A stretch of DNA of 11,919 nt from CAZEIW01 sp964512305 (GCA_964512305.1 CAZEIW010000210.1:1-11919); one strand, 5' to 3'; shown: positions 1 to 6,632, numbered from the stretch's first letter. The notes: generated by a model not told the origin, from the sequence alone. A program made the numbers and translations.

Positions 1-76
1 GCGGCATTCACGGGCGTCATTCTTGCTGCCACTCGGTTCATGGTCCGTGTGCAGCCGCCGCCGCGGCGGCAGCAGG

Positions 77-96
77 CTCTCCCGCAAGCGGGAGAG
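77..96. repeat. REP-like perfect hairpin just upstream of soxY
   Basis: CTCTCCCGC (77-85) and GCGGGAGAG (88-96) form a perfect 9-bp stem around a 2-base AA spacer. This CTCTCCCGC/GCGGGAGAG core is a familiar dispersed intergenic palindrome in GC-rich proteobacteria (family knowledge; copy number in this genome not checked). Its right arm runs into the purine-rich GAGAGGGG that would serve as the soxY ribosome-binding site, so a folded transcript could partly hide that site (inference). A second GC palindrome (GCCGCC/GGCGGC) lies just upstream, around 53-70. Confidence 0.7.
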
Positions 97-102
97 GGGA
101 TC

Positions 103-573
103 ATGATGGACCCGCAACGCCGCTCTGCGCTGCACACCGGCGGCCGGCTGGGACTGCTCGGTGTGCTGGCTTCGCTCGGGCTGCTCGAGCCTGAATGGGT
201 CCGCGCGGAAGGGGATCGGGCAGGATTCGATGCCAGGAGCGTCGGCGATGCGCTCAGTGCCGCCGGGCTCGGCGGCACGGCGTCGCCTGCCGAGGTGCAG
301 CTCGAAGCGCCCGAGATCGCGGAGAACGGCGCCGTGGTGCCGCTCAGGGTCTCGACGGGGCTCCCGCGCGTCGACCGCGTTGCGATCCTGGTCGAGAAGA
401 ACCCGACGATCCTGTCGGCCGTCTTCACGCTCGCCGACGGCACCGAGGCGTCGATCGCGACCCGCGTCAAGATGGCGGAGACCTGCCGCGTGATCGTGGC
501 GCTGCGCTCGGACGGCAAGGTGTACACGGCCTCGAAGGAGGTCAAGGTGACGCTCGGCGGCTGCGGCGGGTGA
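103..573 (+). CDS. soxY: SoxY, sulfur carrier subunit of the thiosulfate-oxidising Sox complex
   Basis: SoxY is the periplasmic carrier to which SoxAX links thiosulfate; intermediates stay bound to a cysteine on a flexible C-terminal arm while other Sox enzymes act. The 156-residue product ends in GGCGG (Cys154), the SoxY signature. A twin-arginine signal (QRRSALHTGG, residues 5-14, then a hydrophobic stretch) fits Tat export as a folded SoxYZ pair. The mature domain (about 45-156) has the usual immunoglobulin-like pattern, including VEKNPTILSAVF and SDGKVYTASKEVKVT. The start is one of two tandem ATGs, 103 or 106, after GAGAGGGG; spacing slightly favours 106. An in-frame ATG at 40 would add a non-conserved Arg/Pro-rich leader. 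A second cysteine, Cys128 in KMAETCRV, is unusual because SoxY typically has only the terminal one. It is the first gene of soxYZAXB; soxZ follows after 35 bases. Confidence 0.95.
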   Translation: MMDPQRRSALHTGGRLGLLGVLASLGLLEPEWVRAEGDRAGFDARSVGDALSAAGLGGTASPAEVQLEAPEIAENGAVVPLRVSTGLPRVDRVAILVEKNPTILSAVFTLADGTEASIATRVKMAETCRVIVALRSDGKVYTASKEVKVTLGGCGG

Positions 574-608
574 CGCCGCGGCGCAGGGGACGTGCGGGAG
601 ACTCGGCG

Positions 609-920
609 ATGGGCAATCCGATGAAGATCAAGGCCGTGGCGCGCGACGGTGTCACGGAAGTCAAGGCCCTGATGCAGCACCCGATGGAGACCGGGCTGCG
701 CAAGGACGACGCGGGGGAGCGCGTCCCGGCCTGGTACATCACCGACGTCACCGCGACCCATCTGGACCGGGTCGTGCTGCAGGCGCAGTTCGGGACGTCG
801 ATCTCGCGCAACCCCTACCTCGCCTTCCGATTCAAGGGCGGCGCGCCGGGCGACCGCATCACGCTCTCCTGGCTCGACAACAAGGGCGACCGGCGCACCG
901 ACGAAACGACCATCGGCTGA
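609..920 (+). CDS. soxZ: SoxZ, partner subunit of the SoxYZ sulfur carrier
   Basis: SoxZ forms the heterodimer with SoxY and gives the docking surface for SoxAX, SoxB and SoxCD. The 103-residue protein is the usual size and has typical SoxZ segments: KALMQHPMETGLRKDD (19-34), VPAWYITDVTATH (39-51) and SRNPYLAFRFKG (66-77), ending near the DETTI motif. It has no signal peptide, as expected if it is exported with SoxY through the Tat pathway (family knowledge). GGGAG at 596-600 is well placed for the ATG at 609. A second in-frame ATG at 621 is possible, but the first has the better spacing. The stop codon lies four bases before soxA, consistent with translational coupling in one transcript. Confidence 0.95.
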   Translation: MGNPMKIKAVARDGVTEVKALMQHPMETGLRKDDAGERVPAWYITDVTATHLDRVVLQAQFGTSISRNPYLAFRFKGGAPGDRITLSWLDNKGDRRTDETTIG

Positions 921-924
921 GGCG

Positions 925-1833
925 ATGACCGTGGCCGGCAGGATCAGGCAGGCAGCCCGGCACCGGGGGGCGGGGCCGTGCGCGCCGTTGGCGCCGTGGT
1001 TCGCGCAGCGCCTTGTCTTGGTGGCGCTGTCGGCCGCGCTGCTCGCACCGGTCGCAAGTGCCGGCGCGGGTGCCGCGGAAGGTGCCGGGCAGCCGGATGA
1101 CACCGGCGCGGCGATCGCCCGGTACCACGAGATGCTCGACGAGGCCAATCCGGCCGAGCTCGACCAGATGCGAGGCGAGCAGCTCTGGAAGACCGCGCGC
1201 GGACCCGCGCACGCGACGCTCGAGCGCTGCGATCTCGGACGCGGCCCCGGCGTGGTCGATGGCGCGTACGCCGGATTGCCGCGGCTGTTCGCCGATACCG
1301 GCCGGGTCCAGGATCTCGAGTCGCGTCTGATCACCTGCATCACGACGCTGCAGGGCATCGCGGAGTCCGAGGTCGTGGCGCAACCGTTCTCGACCGACGC
1401 CGCGCGCTCCGACATCGAGGCGCTGGTCGCCTACGTCGCCGGCAGGTCGCGCGGCGCGATCATGAACGTGCCGCTGCAGGATCCGAAGGAGCGCCGGGCC
1501 TACGCGCTGGGCGAGCGGCTGTTCTACTACCGTGCCGGCCCCTACGACTTCTCGTGCGCCAGCTGCCATTCGGAAGGCGGCCGCCGGATCCGGCTGCAGG
1601 AACTTCCGAACCTCACCACCCGGGCCGGCGCGCGGCACGCATACACGACCTGGCCCGCGTATCGCGTCTCTCAGGGCCTGTTCCGCTCCTTCCAATGGCG
1701 GCTCAATGACTGCTTCAGGCAGCAGCGGTTTCCGGAGCCGGTCTACGCGTCGGAAGCGACGATCGCGCTGACGATGTTCATCGCGGCCAACGCCAACGGC
1801 GCCGTGTACGCCGGTCCCGGCATCAAGCGATGA
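925..1833 (+). CDS. soxA: SoxA, catalytic c-type cytochrome subunit of SoxAX (single haem)
   Basis: SoxA with SoxX forms the periplasmic L-cysteine S-thiosulfotransferase, which oxidatively couples thiosulfate to the SoxY cysteine. The 302-residue protein has a signal-peptide-like N-terminus whose hydrophobic core (LVLVALSAALLAPVASA, about 30-46) is preceded by an unusually long basic stretch, so the true start may be further in. There is one haem-binding motif, CASCH (Cys211, Cys214, His215), making this the single-haem type rather than the dihaem type of Paracoccus. Cys263 in WRLNDCF fits the conserved haem-ligand and active-site cysteine. The segment LERCDLGRGPG...ADTGRVQDLESRL is typical of SoxA; its cysteines probably form a structural disulfide where the lost haem domain stood. 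soxX begins 10 bases after the stop. Confidence 0.95.
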   Translation: MTVAGRIRQAARHRGAGPCAPLAPWFAQRLVLVALSAALLAPVASAGAGAAEGAGQPDDTGAAIARYHEMLDEANPAELDQMRGEQLWKTARGPAHATLERCDLGRGPGVVDGAYAGLPRLFADTGRVQDLESRLITCITTLQGIAESEVVAQPFSTDAARSDIEALVAYVAGRSRGAIMNVPLQDPKERRAYALGERLFYYRAGPYDFSCASCHSEGGRRIRLQELPNLTTRAGARHAYTTWPAYRVSQGLFRSFQWRLNDCFRQQRFPEPVYASEATIALTMFIAANANGAVYAGPGIKR

Positions 1834-1843
1834 GGAGCGCGCG

Positions 1844-2485
1844 ATGAGTGCCGGCATGATGCGCAGCCTCGCCTGCACCGCCGTGGCCGGCATGCTTGCC
1901 GCCTGGGGTGCGCCCGCCTGCGCGCAGGCCGCGGAACCGGTCCCCGAAGCCGACTTTGCGCGGATGCTCCGGCATGACTTCCGAGCGCGCGGCGGGGCCG
2001 GCCTCGATCGCCTCGAGCAGGACCCGCTGCAGAAGACCTGCAGCGACACCCGCGACCGGCCTCCCGCCGCCGAAGCGGGACGAATGATGGAGGAGCAGCG
2101 GGCCCTGATCCGCTGGCCGGCCGACGGCCGGCTGCTCGGCGACTGGCACGGCGGCGAGAAGGTCGCGCAGGACGGACGCGGCATGACCTGGGCCGATCGT
2201 CCCGGCGTGCCGGGAGGCGGCAACTGCTACGGCTGCCACCGGATCTCGCCGCAGGAGGTCGCGCATGGAACCGTCGGGCCGAGCCTGCTCCACTACGGCC
2301 GCGAGCACGGCCGCTCGCCCGAGGTGCAGCAGTACGTGTACGGGCACATCTACAACGCGAAGGCCTACAACCCGTGCTCGACGATGCCGCGCTTCGGTGT
2401 CTCGGGCGCCCTGACCGAGCGGCAGATCATGGATCTCGTCGCGCTGCTGCTGGATCCGGATTCGCCGGTGAACGGCGGGAAGTGA
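1844..2485 (+). CDS. soxX: SoxX, monohaem cytochrome c subunit of SoxAX
   Basis: SoxX accepts electrons from the SoxA active site and passes them to a soluble cytochrome c. The 213-residue protein starts with a Sec signal peptide (residues 1 to about 28, likely cut near CAQA|AEP). It carries one haem motif, CYGCH (Cys128, Cys131, His132), and a candidate axial methionine, Met181 in CSTMPRFG, both in the usual SoxX positions. The N-terminal part (about 30-110) is a helical extension seen in longer SoxX proteins. GAGGAG overlapping the end of soxA is a good ribosome-binding site, so the two subunits are probably co-translated. The 252-base gap to soxB is much larger than the other gaps in this operon and is filled by a palindromic repeat. 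Confidence 0.94.
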   Translation: MSAGMMRSLACTAVAGMLAAWGAPACAQAAEPVPEADFARMLRHDFRARGGAGLDRLEQDPLQKTCSDTRDRPPAAEAGRMMEEQRALIRWPADGRLLGDWHGGEKVAQDGRGMTWADRPGVPGGGNCYGCHRISPQEVAHGTVGPSLLHYGREHGRSPEVQQYVYGHIYNAKAYNPCSTMPRFGVSGALTERQIMDLVALLLDPDSPVNGGK

Positions 2486-2520
2486 CGGCGGTCGTGACCG
2501 GCATGACGAGAGCCAAGCAG

Positions 2521-2700
2521 GCGCCATCCCCGGGCTTGACCCAGGGGTCGGCGCGAGACGATGCGCTTTCGGTGCACGCCGACGTGGATCCCCGGGACAA
2601 GTCCGGGGATGACGCCGGTTTGGGCTTTGCCGATAACTCTGGTCATGGCCGGGCTTGTCCCGGCCATCCACGTCGGCGTGCACCGGGAGCGCGTCGTCTC
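2521..2700. repeat. Composite palindromic intergenic element between soxX and soxB
   Basis: Three nested or adjacent inverted repeats fill the soxX-soxB gap. The outer arms are 2555-2589 and 2666-2700, 35 bases each with 32 matches as DNA. The three mismatches become G-U pairs in a + strand transcript, so all 35 positions can pair. Inside are ATCCCCGG/CCGGGGAT (2588-2595 and 2603-2610) and ATGGCCGGG/CCCGGCCAT (2645-2653 and 2659-2667). A further imperfect hairpin occupies 2521-2554. The cores resemble the CCCGGG-ACAAG-CCCGGG type of dispersed palindromes best known from alphaproteobacteria (family knowledge). In two frames the element reads through as peptides of the AGLVPAIHVG type commonly seen when such repeats are mistranslated. 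No protein-coding role is supported. It may affect the soxX/soxB expression ratio or mRNA stability (inference). Confidence 0.85.
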
Positions 2701-2737
2701 ACACGTGCCCCCGGCCGCAAGCACTGAGCCCCTGGCG

Positions 2738-4468
2738 ATGCGACGACGCGACTTCATCCAGATGCTGGCGGTTGCGGCCGCGGGCGGTCTCGCGCTGCAT
2801 CCGGACCGCACGCGCGCACAGCAGGCCGCCGAGGCGTACTACGACCTCCCGCCGTTCGGCAACGTCGGTCTGCTCCACATCACCGACTGTCATGCCCAGC
2901 TCAATCCGGTCTACTACCGCGAGCCGTCGGTCAACCTCGGCGTGGGAGAGATGGCGGGACAGCCTCCGCACGAGGTCGGGGCGGCGGTGCTCTCCCGCTA
3001 CGGGATCGCGCCGGGCAGCCGCGAGGCCTACGCGCTGACCGGCGTCGACTTCGTCCGCGCGGCCCACCTGTACGGCCGCGTCGGCGGGTTCGCCCCGCTC
3101 GCCGCGCTGGTGCGCAGGATCCGTGCGGCTAGACCCGGTTCGCTGCTGCTCGACGGCGGCGACACCTGGCAGGGCACCGGGCAGTCGCTGTGGACCGGCG
3201 GACAGGACATGGTCGAGGCGGCGCGGCTGCTCGGCGTCGACGTGATGACGCTGCACTGGGAGTTCACCTACGGCGCCGAGCGCGTGCGCCAGGTGGAGCG
3301 CGGCGACTTCGACGGACACATCGACATCGTCGCGCAGAACGTGCGCACCGCCGACTTCGACGAGCCGGTGTTCAAGCCCTACGTGATTCGCAAGGTCGGC
3401 GCCGTTCCGGTCGCGGTGATCGGCCAGGCCTTTCCCTACACGCCGGTGGCCCACCCGCGCGACTTCGTGCCGGAGTGGACCTTCGGCATCCAGGAGCCGT
3501 CGCTGCAACGGCACGTCGAGTCGGCGCGCGCGCAGGGAGCGCAGGTCGTCGTGCTGCTGTCGCACAACGGCATGGACGTCGATCTGAAGCTCGCTTCGCG
3601 CGTGCGCGGCATCGATGCGATCCTGGGCGGCCACACGCACGATGCGGTGCCGCACCCGATGCTGGTCGCCAACGCCGGCGGCTCCACGCTGGTGACCAAT
3701 GCCGGCTCCAATGGCAAGTTCCTGGGTGTGCTCGATCTCGACGTGCGCGGCGGAAAGGTGTCGGACTTCCGCTACCGCCTGCTGCCCGTGTTCGCCGAGC
3801 TGCTGCCGGCCGATCCCGCGATGCAGTCGCTGATCGAGCGCCTGCGCGCGCCGCACGCCGAGCGACTGAGCCAGCGCCTCGCGACCACCGAGGGCCTTTT
3901 GTACCGGCGCGGAAACTTCAACGGCAGCTTCGACCAGCTGATCGTCGAGGCCCTGATTGCCGAGCGCAACGCCGAGATCGCGCTGTCGCCCGGATTCCGG
4001 TGGGGGACGACCCTGCTCCCCGGCGATGCGATCACGATGGAAGCCCTGCTCGAGCAGACCGCGATCACCTATCCGGAGGTGACCGTGACGTCGATGACCG
4101 GCGCGCAGATCAAGGCCGTGCTGGAGGACGTCTGCGACAACCTGTTCAATCCCGACCCGTATTATCAGCAGGGCGGCGACATGGTGCGCGTCGGCGGCCT
4201 GCGCTTCAGCTGCGCGCCGCTCGCCTCGATGGGCTCGCGCATCGGCGACCTCGAACTCCGCGGCAAGGCGTTGCAGGCCGATCGCCGCTACAAGGTCGCC
4301 GGCTGGGCTTCGGTGTCGGAGCAGGCGCGGCATGCCGGCGGCGACCCGGTGTGGGAGGTCGTGGCGCGCTACCTGCGGGCGCACCGGACGGTGCCGCCGT
4401 TGCGGCCGAACGTGCCTGCCCTCAAAGGGGTCCAGGGCAACCCGGGCCTTTCGGCCGACGACGCGTAG
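2738..4468 (+). CDS. soxB: SoxB, dimanganese S-sulfosulfanyl-L-cysteine sulfohydrolase
   Basis: SoxB releases sulfate hydrolytically from SoxY-bound cysteine S-thiosulfate in the periplasm; it belongs to the 5'-nucleotidase/metallophosphatase family. The 576-residue length is normal. A twin-arginine signal opens the protein (MRRRDFIQ, then AVAAAGGLAL), matching Tat export of a metal-loaded enzyme. Metal-site motifs are all present: DCH (50-52), GDTWQG (141-146), HWEFTYG (173-179), SHNG (275-278) and GGHTHD (297-302). The C-terminal nucleotidase domain runs from about 350. The ATG at 2738 is chosen because the Tat motif begins exactly there. In-frame ATGs upstream (2561 and later) would translate the palindromic repeat. 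The ribosome-binding site is weak, and soxB may depend on read-through from soxX across the repeat (inference). Confidence 0.95.
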   Translation: MRRRDFIQMLAVAAAGGLALHPDRTRAQQAAEAYYDLPPFGNVGLLHITDCHAQLNPVYYREPSVNLGVGEMAGQPPHEVGAAVLSRYGIAPGSREAYALTGVDFVRAAHLYGRVGGFAPLAALVRRIRAARPGSLLLDGGDTWQGTGQSLWTGGQDMVEAARLLGVDVMTLHWEFTYGAERVRQVERGDFDGHIDIVAQNVRTADFDEPVFKPYVIRKVGAVPVAVIGQAFPYTPVAHPRDFVPEWTFGIQEPSLQRHVESARAQGAQVVVLLSHNGMDVDLKLASRVRGIDAILGGHTHDAVPHPMLVANAGGSTLVTNAGSNGKFLGVLDLDVRGGKVSDFRYRLLPVFAELLPADPAMQSLIERLRAPHAERLSQRLATTEGLLYRRGNFNGSFDQLIVEALIAERNAEIALSPGFRWGTTLLPGDAITMEALLEQTAITYPEVTVTSMTGAQIKAVLEDVCDNLFNPDPYYQQGGDMVRVGGLRFSCAPLASMGSRIGDLELRGKALQADRRYKVAGWASVSEQARHAGGDPVWEVVARYLRAHRTVPPLRPNVPALKGVQGNPGLSADDA

Positions 4469-4492
4469 ATCGCGGGCGGCAAGGAGACGAAT

Positions 4493-5041
4493 ATGCGTGA
4501 AATCTCGTCGATTCGTGCCGTTAGGGTGGTCGCAGCGATTCTGCTGTCGGCAGCGGCCGGCGGTGCCACGGCCGGTGGCGACGCCGCACCGGTCGGCGCA
4601 CCGGCCGGCCAGGGGCTGATTCTTTCCACCGCACCGGTCCGGATCGCGCGCATCCAGGTCCGGGACGGGGTGTCGTTCGACGATGCGGTGGAGTCGCTGC
4701 GCCTGCGCGCCAATCAACGGAACCTGAAGTTCGTGGGCGTCAACCACCTCGGCAAGGAGATCGAGGCGCTCAGCGGCAGGCCGTCGCGGCGGATCGAGAT
4801 CTTCGGCTTCTGCGACGGGCTGGCCGCGCAGCAGATGATCGAAGCCGACGCCTCGATGCTCGCCTACATGCCGTGCCGCATCGGCATGCTCGAGGACGCG
4901 CAGGGCCGCATCTGGGTGATCTCGATGCTGATCGACGACTCGGTGCTGGGCGCGCTGCCATCGCCGGCGCGCGAGAGCGCAAAGCGCGTGACGGCGGCGC
5001 TGCAGGAGATCATGGTCGCGGCGGCGCAGGGGGACCTCTAG
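4493..5041 (+). CDS. Exported DUF302 protein of the sox operon
   Basis: This 182-residue protein belongs to the DUF302 family, whose biochemical role is not established. The N-terminus (VVAAILLSAAAGGATA, about 12-27) is a Sec signal peptide, so it should act in the periplasm like the other Sox products. The DUF302 part (about 55-155) shows GVSFDDAVESLR, a FGFCD segment with Cys107 and YMPCRIG with Cys128; the second cysteine matches the PC motif typical of the family. AAGGAG seven bases before the ATG is a strong ribosome-binding site. The gene lies 24 bases after soxB and is clearly in the same transcription unit. DUF302 proteins recur in proteobacterial sox clusters, so a role in handling periplasmic sulfur is plausible but inferred. 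Its TAG stop overlaps the stop of the convergent LysR gene. Confidence 0.85.
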   Translation: MREISSIRAVRVVAAILLSAAAGGATAGGDAAPVGAPAGQGLILSTAPVRIARIQVRDGVSFDDAVESLRLRANQRNLKFVGVNHLGKEIEALSGRPSRRIEIFGFCDGLAAQQMIEADASMLAYMPCRIGMLEDAQGRIWVISMLIDDSVLGALPSPARESAKRVTAALQEIMVAAAQGDL

Positions 5042-5988
5042 CTCCAGGGAGGCGACAGTCCCCTCACTGTCGCTCGATGCTTCTTCGGAACAGCGGCAAA
5101 TCCAGGCAGCTTCGGAAATCGAGCTTCAAGATAACCCACGAAAGCGCGCACTTTCGCCGGGACGTGCGCGCCACCTGCGTAGACCGCGTGCACATCGACC
5201 GAAGACATGGAATAGCCCGGCAGGAGGGCTTTGAGCTTTCCTTGCTTCAATGCGTCGAACATCACCGCCTCGGGCAGCCAACCGATCCCGATTCCCGCCA
5301 CCAGGGCTTCCCGGATGACGTGGCCATTGTTCGACTGAAATACGCCCGTCAATCGCACCCGCACTTCACCCTCCGGGCCATGATAGATCCACTCGTTTTG
5401 GGGAACGTAGTTGAACGCGACACAGGTGTGAGAAGCGAGGTCCTGAGGGCTGCCAGGTGTGCCATGCCGGCGCAAATAGCTCGGCGCAGCCACCGTCACC
5501 AGTCGGGTGCGGCCTAGCGGGTGCGCGATCAGATTCGCGTCTCGAATCTGCCCGAAGCGAACCGCAACATCGATGCCGTCCTCGACAGGATCCACGAACC
5601 GCTCGTTCAATGTCAGATCCACCGTGAGCCGCGGGTTGTCGCGCTGGAACGCGCAGGCCAGTGGCGCGACGTAGTCGACGCCGAGCGCCACGGAGGTGTT
5701 GACTCTCAGCGTTCCCTGCAAGCCCGTATGAAGCGCGGCGAGGCTGGCCTCCGTCGCATCCAGGTCCGACAGGATGCGCTTGCAACTCTCGTAGTACGTC
5801 TGTCCGATTTCCGTCAGCGAAAGGTGCCGCGTACTGCGCCGGAGAAGCTGTGTGTCGAGCCGCCGCTCCAACGCGCGCAGCTGGCGGCTGATGGATGGCT
5901 GGGTCGTATCCAGTGACCGGGCGGCCGCGGACAGACTTCCCCCTTCCACGATTCGTACGAACGCCACCATGGCCGAGAGGCGATCCAT
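5038..5988 (-). CDS. LysR-family transcriptional regulator
   Basis: The 316-residue length is standard for LysR regulators. The N-terminal winged helix-turn-helix (about 3-62) contains the canonical GGSLSAAARSLDTTQPSIS run and the downstream RRSTRHLSLTEIG. A linker helix follows, then the effector-binding domain (about 90-295). Sequence details such as VEDGIDVAVRFG resemble the subgroup whose members often regulate one adjacent divergent gene. The gene is divergent from the small secreted barrel protein, and a perfect T-N11-A dyad lies 16 bases upstream of its start; both fit autoregulation plus control of that neighbour. It converges on the sox operon, so regulation of sox is less likely. 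G+C is visibly lower than in the flanking genes, suggesting separate acquisition. The effector is unknown. Confidence 0.92.
   Translation of the reverse strand: MDRLSAMVAFVRIVEGGSLSAAARSLDTTQPSISRQLRALERRLDTQLLRRSTRHLSLTEIGQTYYESCKRILSDLDATEASLAALHTGLQGTLRVNTSVALGVDYVAPLACAFQRDNPRLTVDLTLNERFVDPVEDGIDVAVRFGQIRDANLIAHPLGRTRLVTVAAPSYLRRHGTPGSPQDLASHTCVAFNYVPQNEWIYHGPEGEVRVRLTGVFQSNNGHVIREALVAGIGIGWLPEAVMFDALKQGKLKALLPGYSMSSVDVHAVYAGGAHVPAKVRAFVGYLEARFPKLPGFAAVPKKHRATVRGLSPPWS
5052..5073. terminator. Stem-loop at the convergent sox/LysR ends
   Basis: GCGACAGT (5052-5059) and ACTGTCGC (5066-5073) form a perfect 8-bp stem with a 6-base loop. It begins 11 bases after the sox operon stop, inside the last codons of the LysR gene. 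No clear T-tract follows on either strand, so it is at best a weak intrinsic terminator or an RNA 3'-end stabiliser for the sox transcript (inference). Confidence 0.45.
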
Positions 5989-6003
5989 CGCTTCAGTCCT
6001 GAA

Positions 6004-6024
6004 TTCATACGCTGCGCGTATGAA
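6004..6024. promoter_or_regulatory. LysR-type operator (T-N11-A dyad)
   Basis: TTCATACG and CGTATGAA form a perfect 8-bp inverted repeat around CTGCG. It contains the T-N11-A signature (T at 6008, A at 6020) known for LysR-family recognition sites. It lies 16 bases before the LysR start and about 100 bases before the divergent secreted-protein start, the usual place for a recognition site used for autorepression and activation. Binding by this particular LysR is inferred from position. Confidence 0.7.
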
Positions 6025-6124
6025 CGATATGCCCCTGGCGCGCCTTCCGCCAAGTCCACGTCCTGGCTAGCCTGCGATCGCGTTACAGGCAGTTCCGATC
6101 ACGAGGTGCTTATAGGAGATCAGA

Positions 6125-6589
6125 ATGCGCTTCGCAAAACCGGTTCTGGCTTCAGTCTTGTTCGGCTGCTTTGAACTTGCCGCATTCGCGCAATGTGTCC
6201 ATGTAGGAGGTGGAGTTACCACGAACGTCGGGGTGATCAGCGCAGACCGCACGTTGGGTACCGCGACAGGAGATCTCAAGGGCGCAGTCGGCGTCCAAAT
6301 CCTTGGAGAGTCTCCAGGACCCAACGGGACCACCGTTTTCTCCGTCCAACACTACTTCGTGACCGACGGAGGCGACACGATTTTCGTGGAACCCGCGCAA
6401 TTGATAGCGGTTCCCGTCGCTCCCGGGCTGTTCGCGGTCGTAAAGTACTCGACATCAATAAGCGGCGGTACGGGAAAATTCAAAGGCGCTACGGGCAAGA
6501 TCGACGCCATCGGTGAGGCAGACTTCGTGGCGGGAGAAATCGGGCTCAGGTACCGCGGACAGATTTGCTTCGCCCCGACCGGCGATTGA
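6125..6589 (+). CDS. Small secreted protein, allene-oxide-cyclase-barrel-like
   Basis: The 154-residue protein starts with a clear Sec signal peptide (hydrophobic core about 6-21, cleavage near AFA|QC), so it is periplasmic or secreted. The mature part is rich in beta-strand patterns and ends with SGGTGKFKGATGKI (113-126). That glycine motif resembles small eight-stranded barrel proteins related to allene oxide cyclase and dirigent folds. This is a fold-level guess from the motif, not a functional assignment. Cys24 and Cys148 could form a disulfide joining the ends. AGGAGA lies 7 bases before the ATG. Two ATA isoleucine codons and lower G+C than the sox and sen genes point to a different origin. 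It is divergent from the LysR gene and is its probable target. Its biological role is unknown. Confidence 0.7.
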   Translation: MRFAKPVLASVLFGCFELAAFAQCVHVGGGVTTNVGVISADRTLGTATGDLKGAVGVQILGESPGPNGTTVFSVQHYFVTDGGDTIFVEPAQLIAVPVAPGLFAVVKYSTSISGGTGKFKGATGKIDAIGEADFVAGEIGLRYRGQICFAPTGD

Positions 6590-6632
6590 CACCCACCTTG
6601 AGCCAGGCCGCGGCAGGCGCCGGCGCAGCGCG

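Noticed and set aside
40..102. Upstream in-frame ATG for soxY
   Set aside because: It would add an Arg/Pro-rich leader across the repeat hairpin before the Tat signal and has no ribosome-binding site; the tandem ATGs at 103/106 fit better.
2561..2737. Longer N-terminus for soxB
   Set aside because: The extra 59 residues are translated palindromic repeat (AGLVPAIHVG-type peptide), and the Tat signal begins exactly at 2738.
2699..4747. 682-codon open frame on the - strand opposite soxB
   Set aside because: It is a His/Arg-rich antisense shadow created by GC-rich codon bias; soxB has full family motifs on the + strand.
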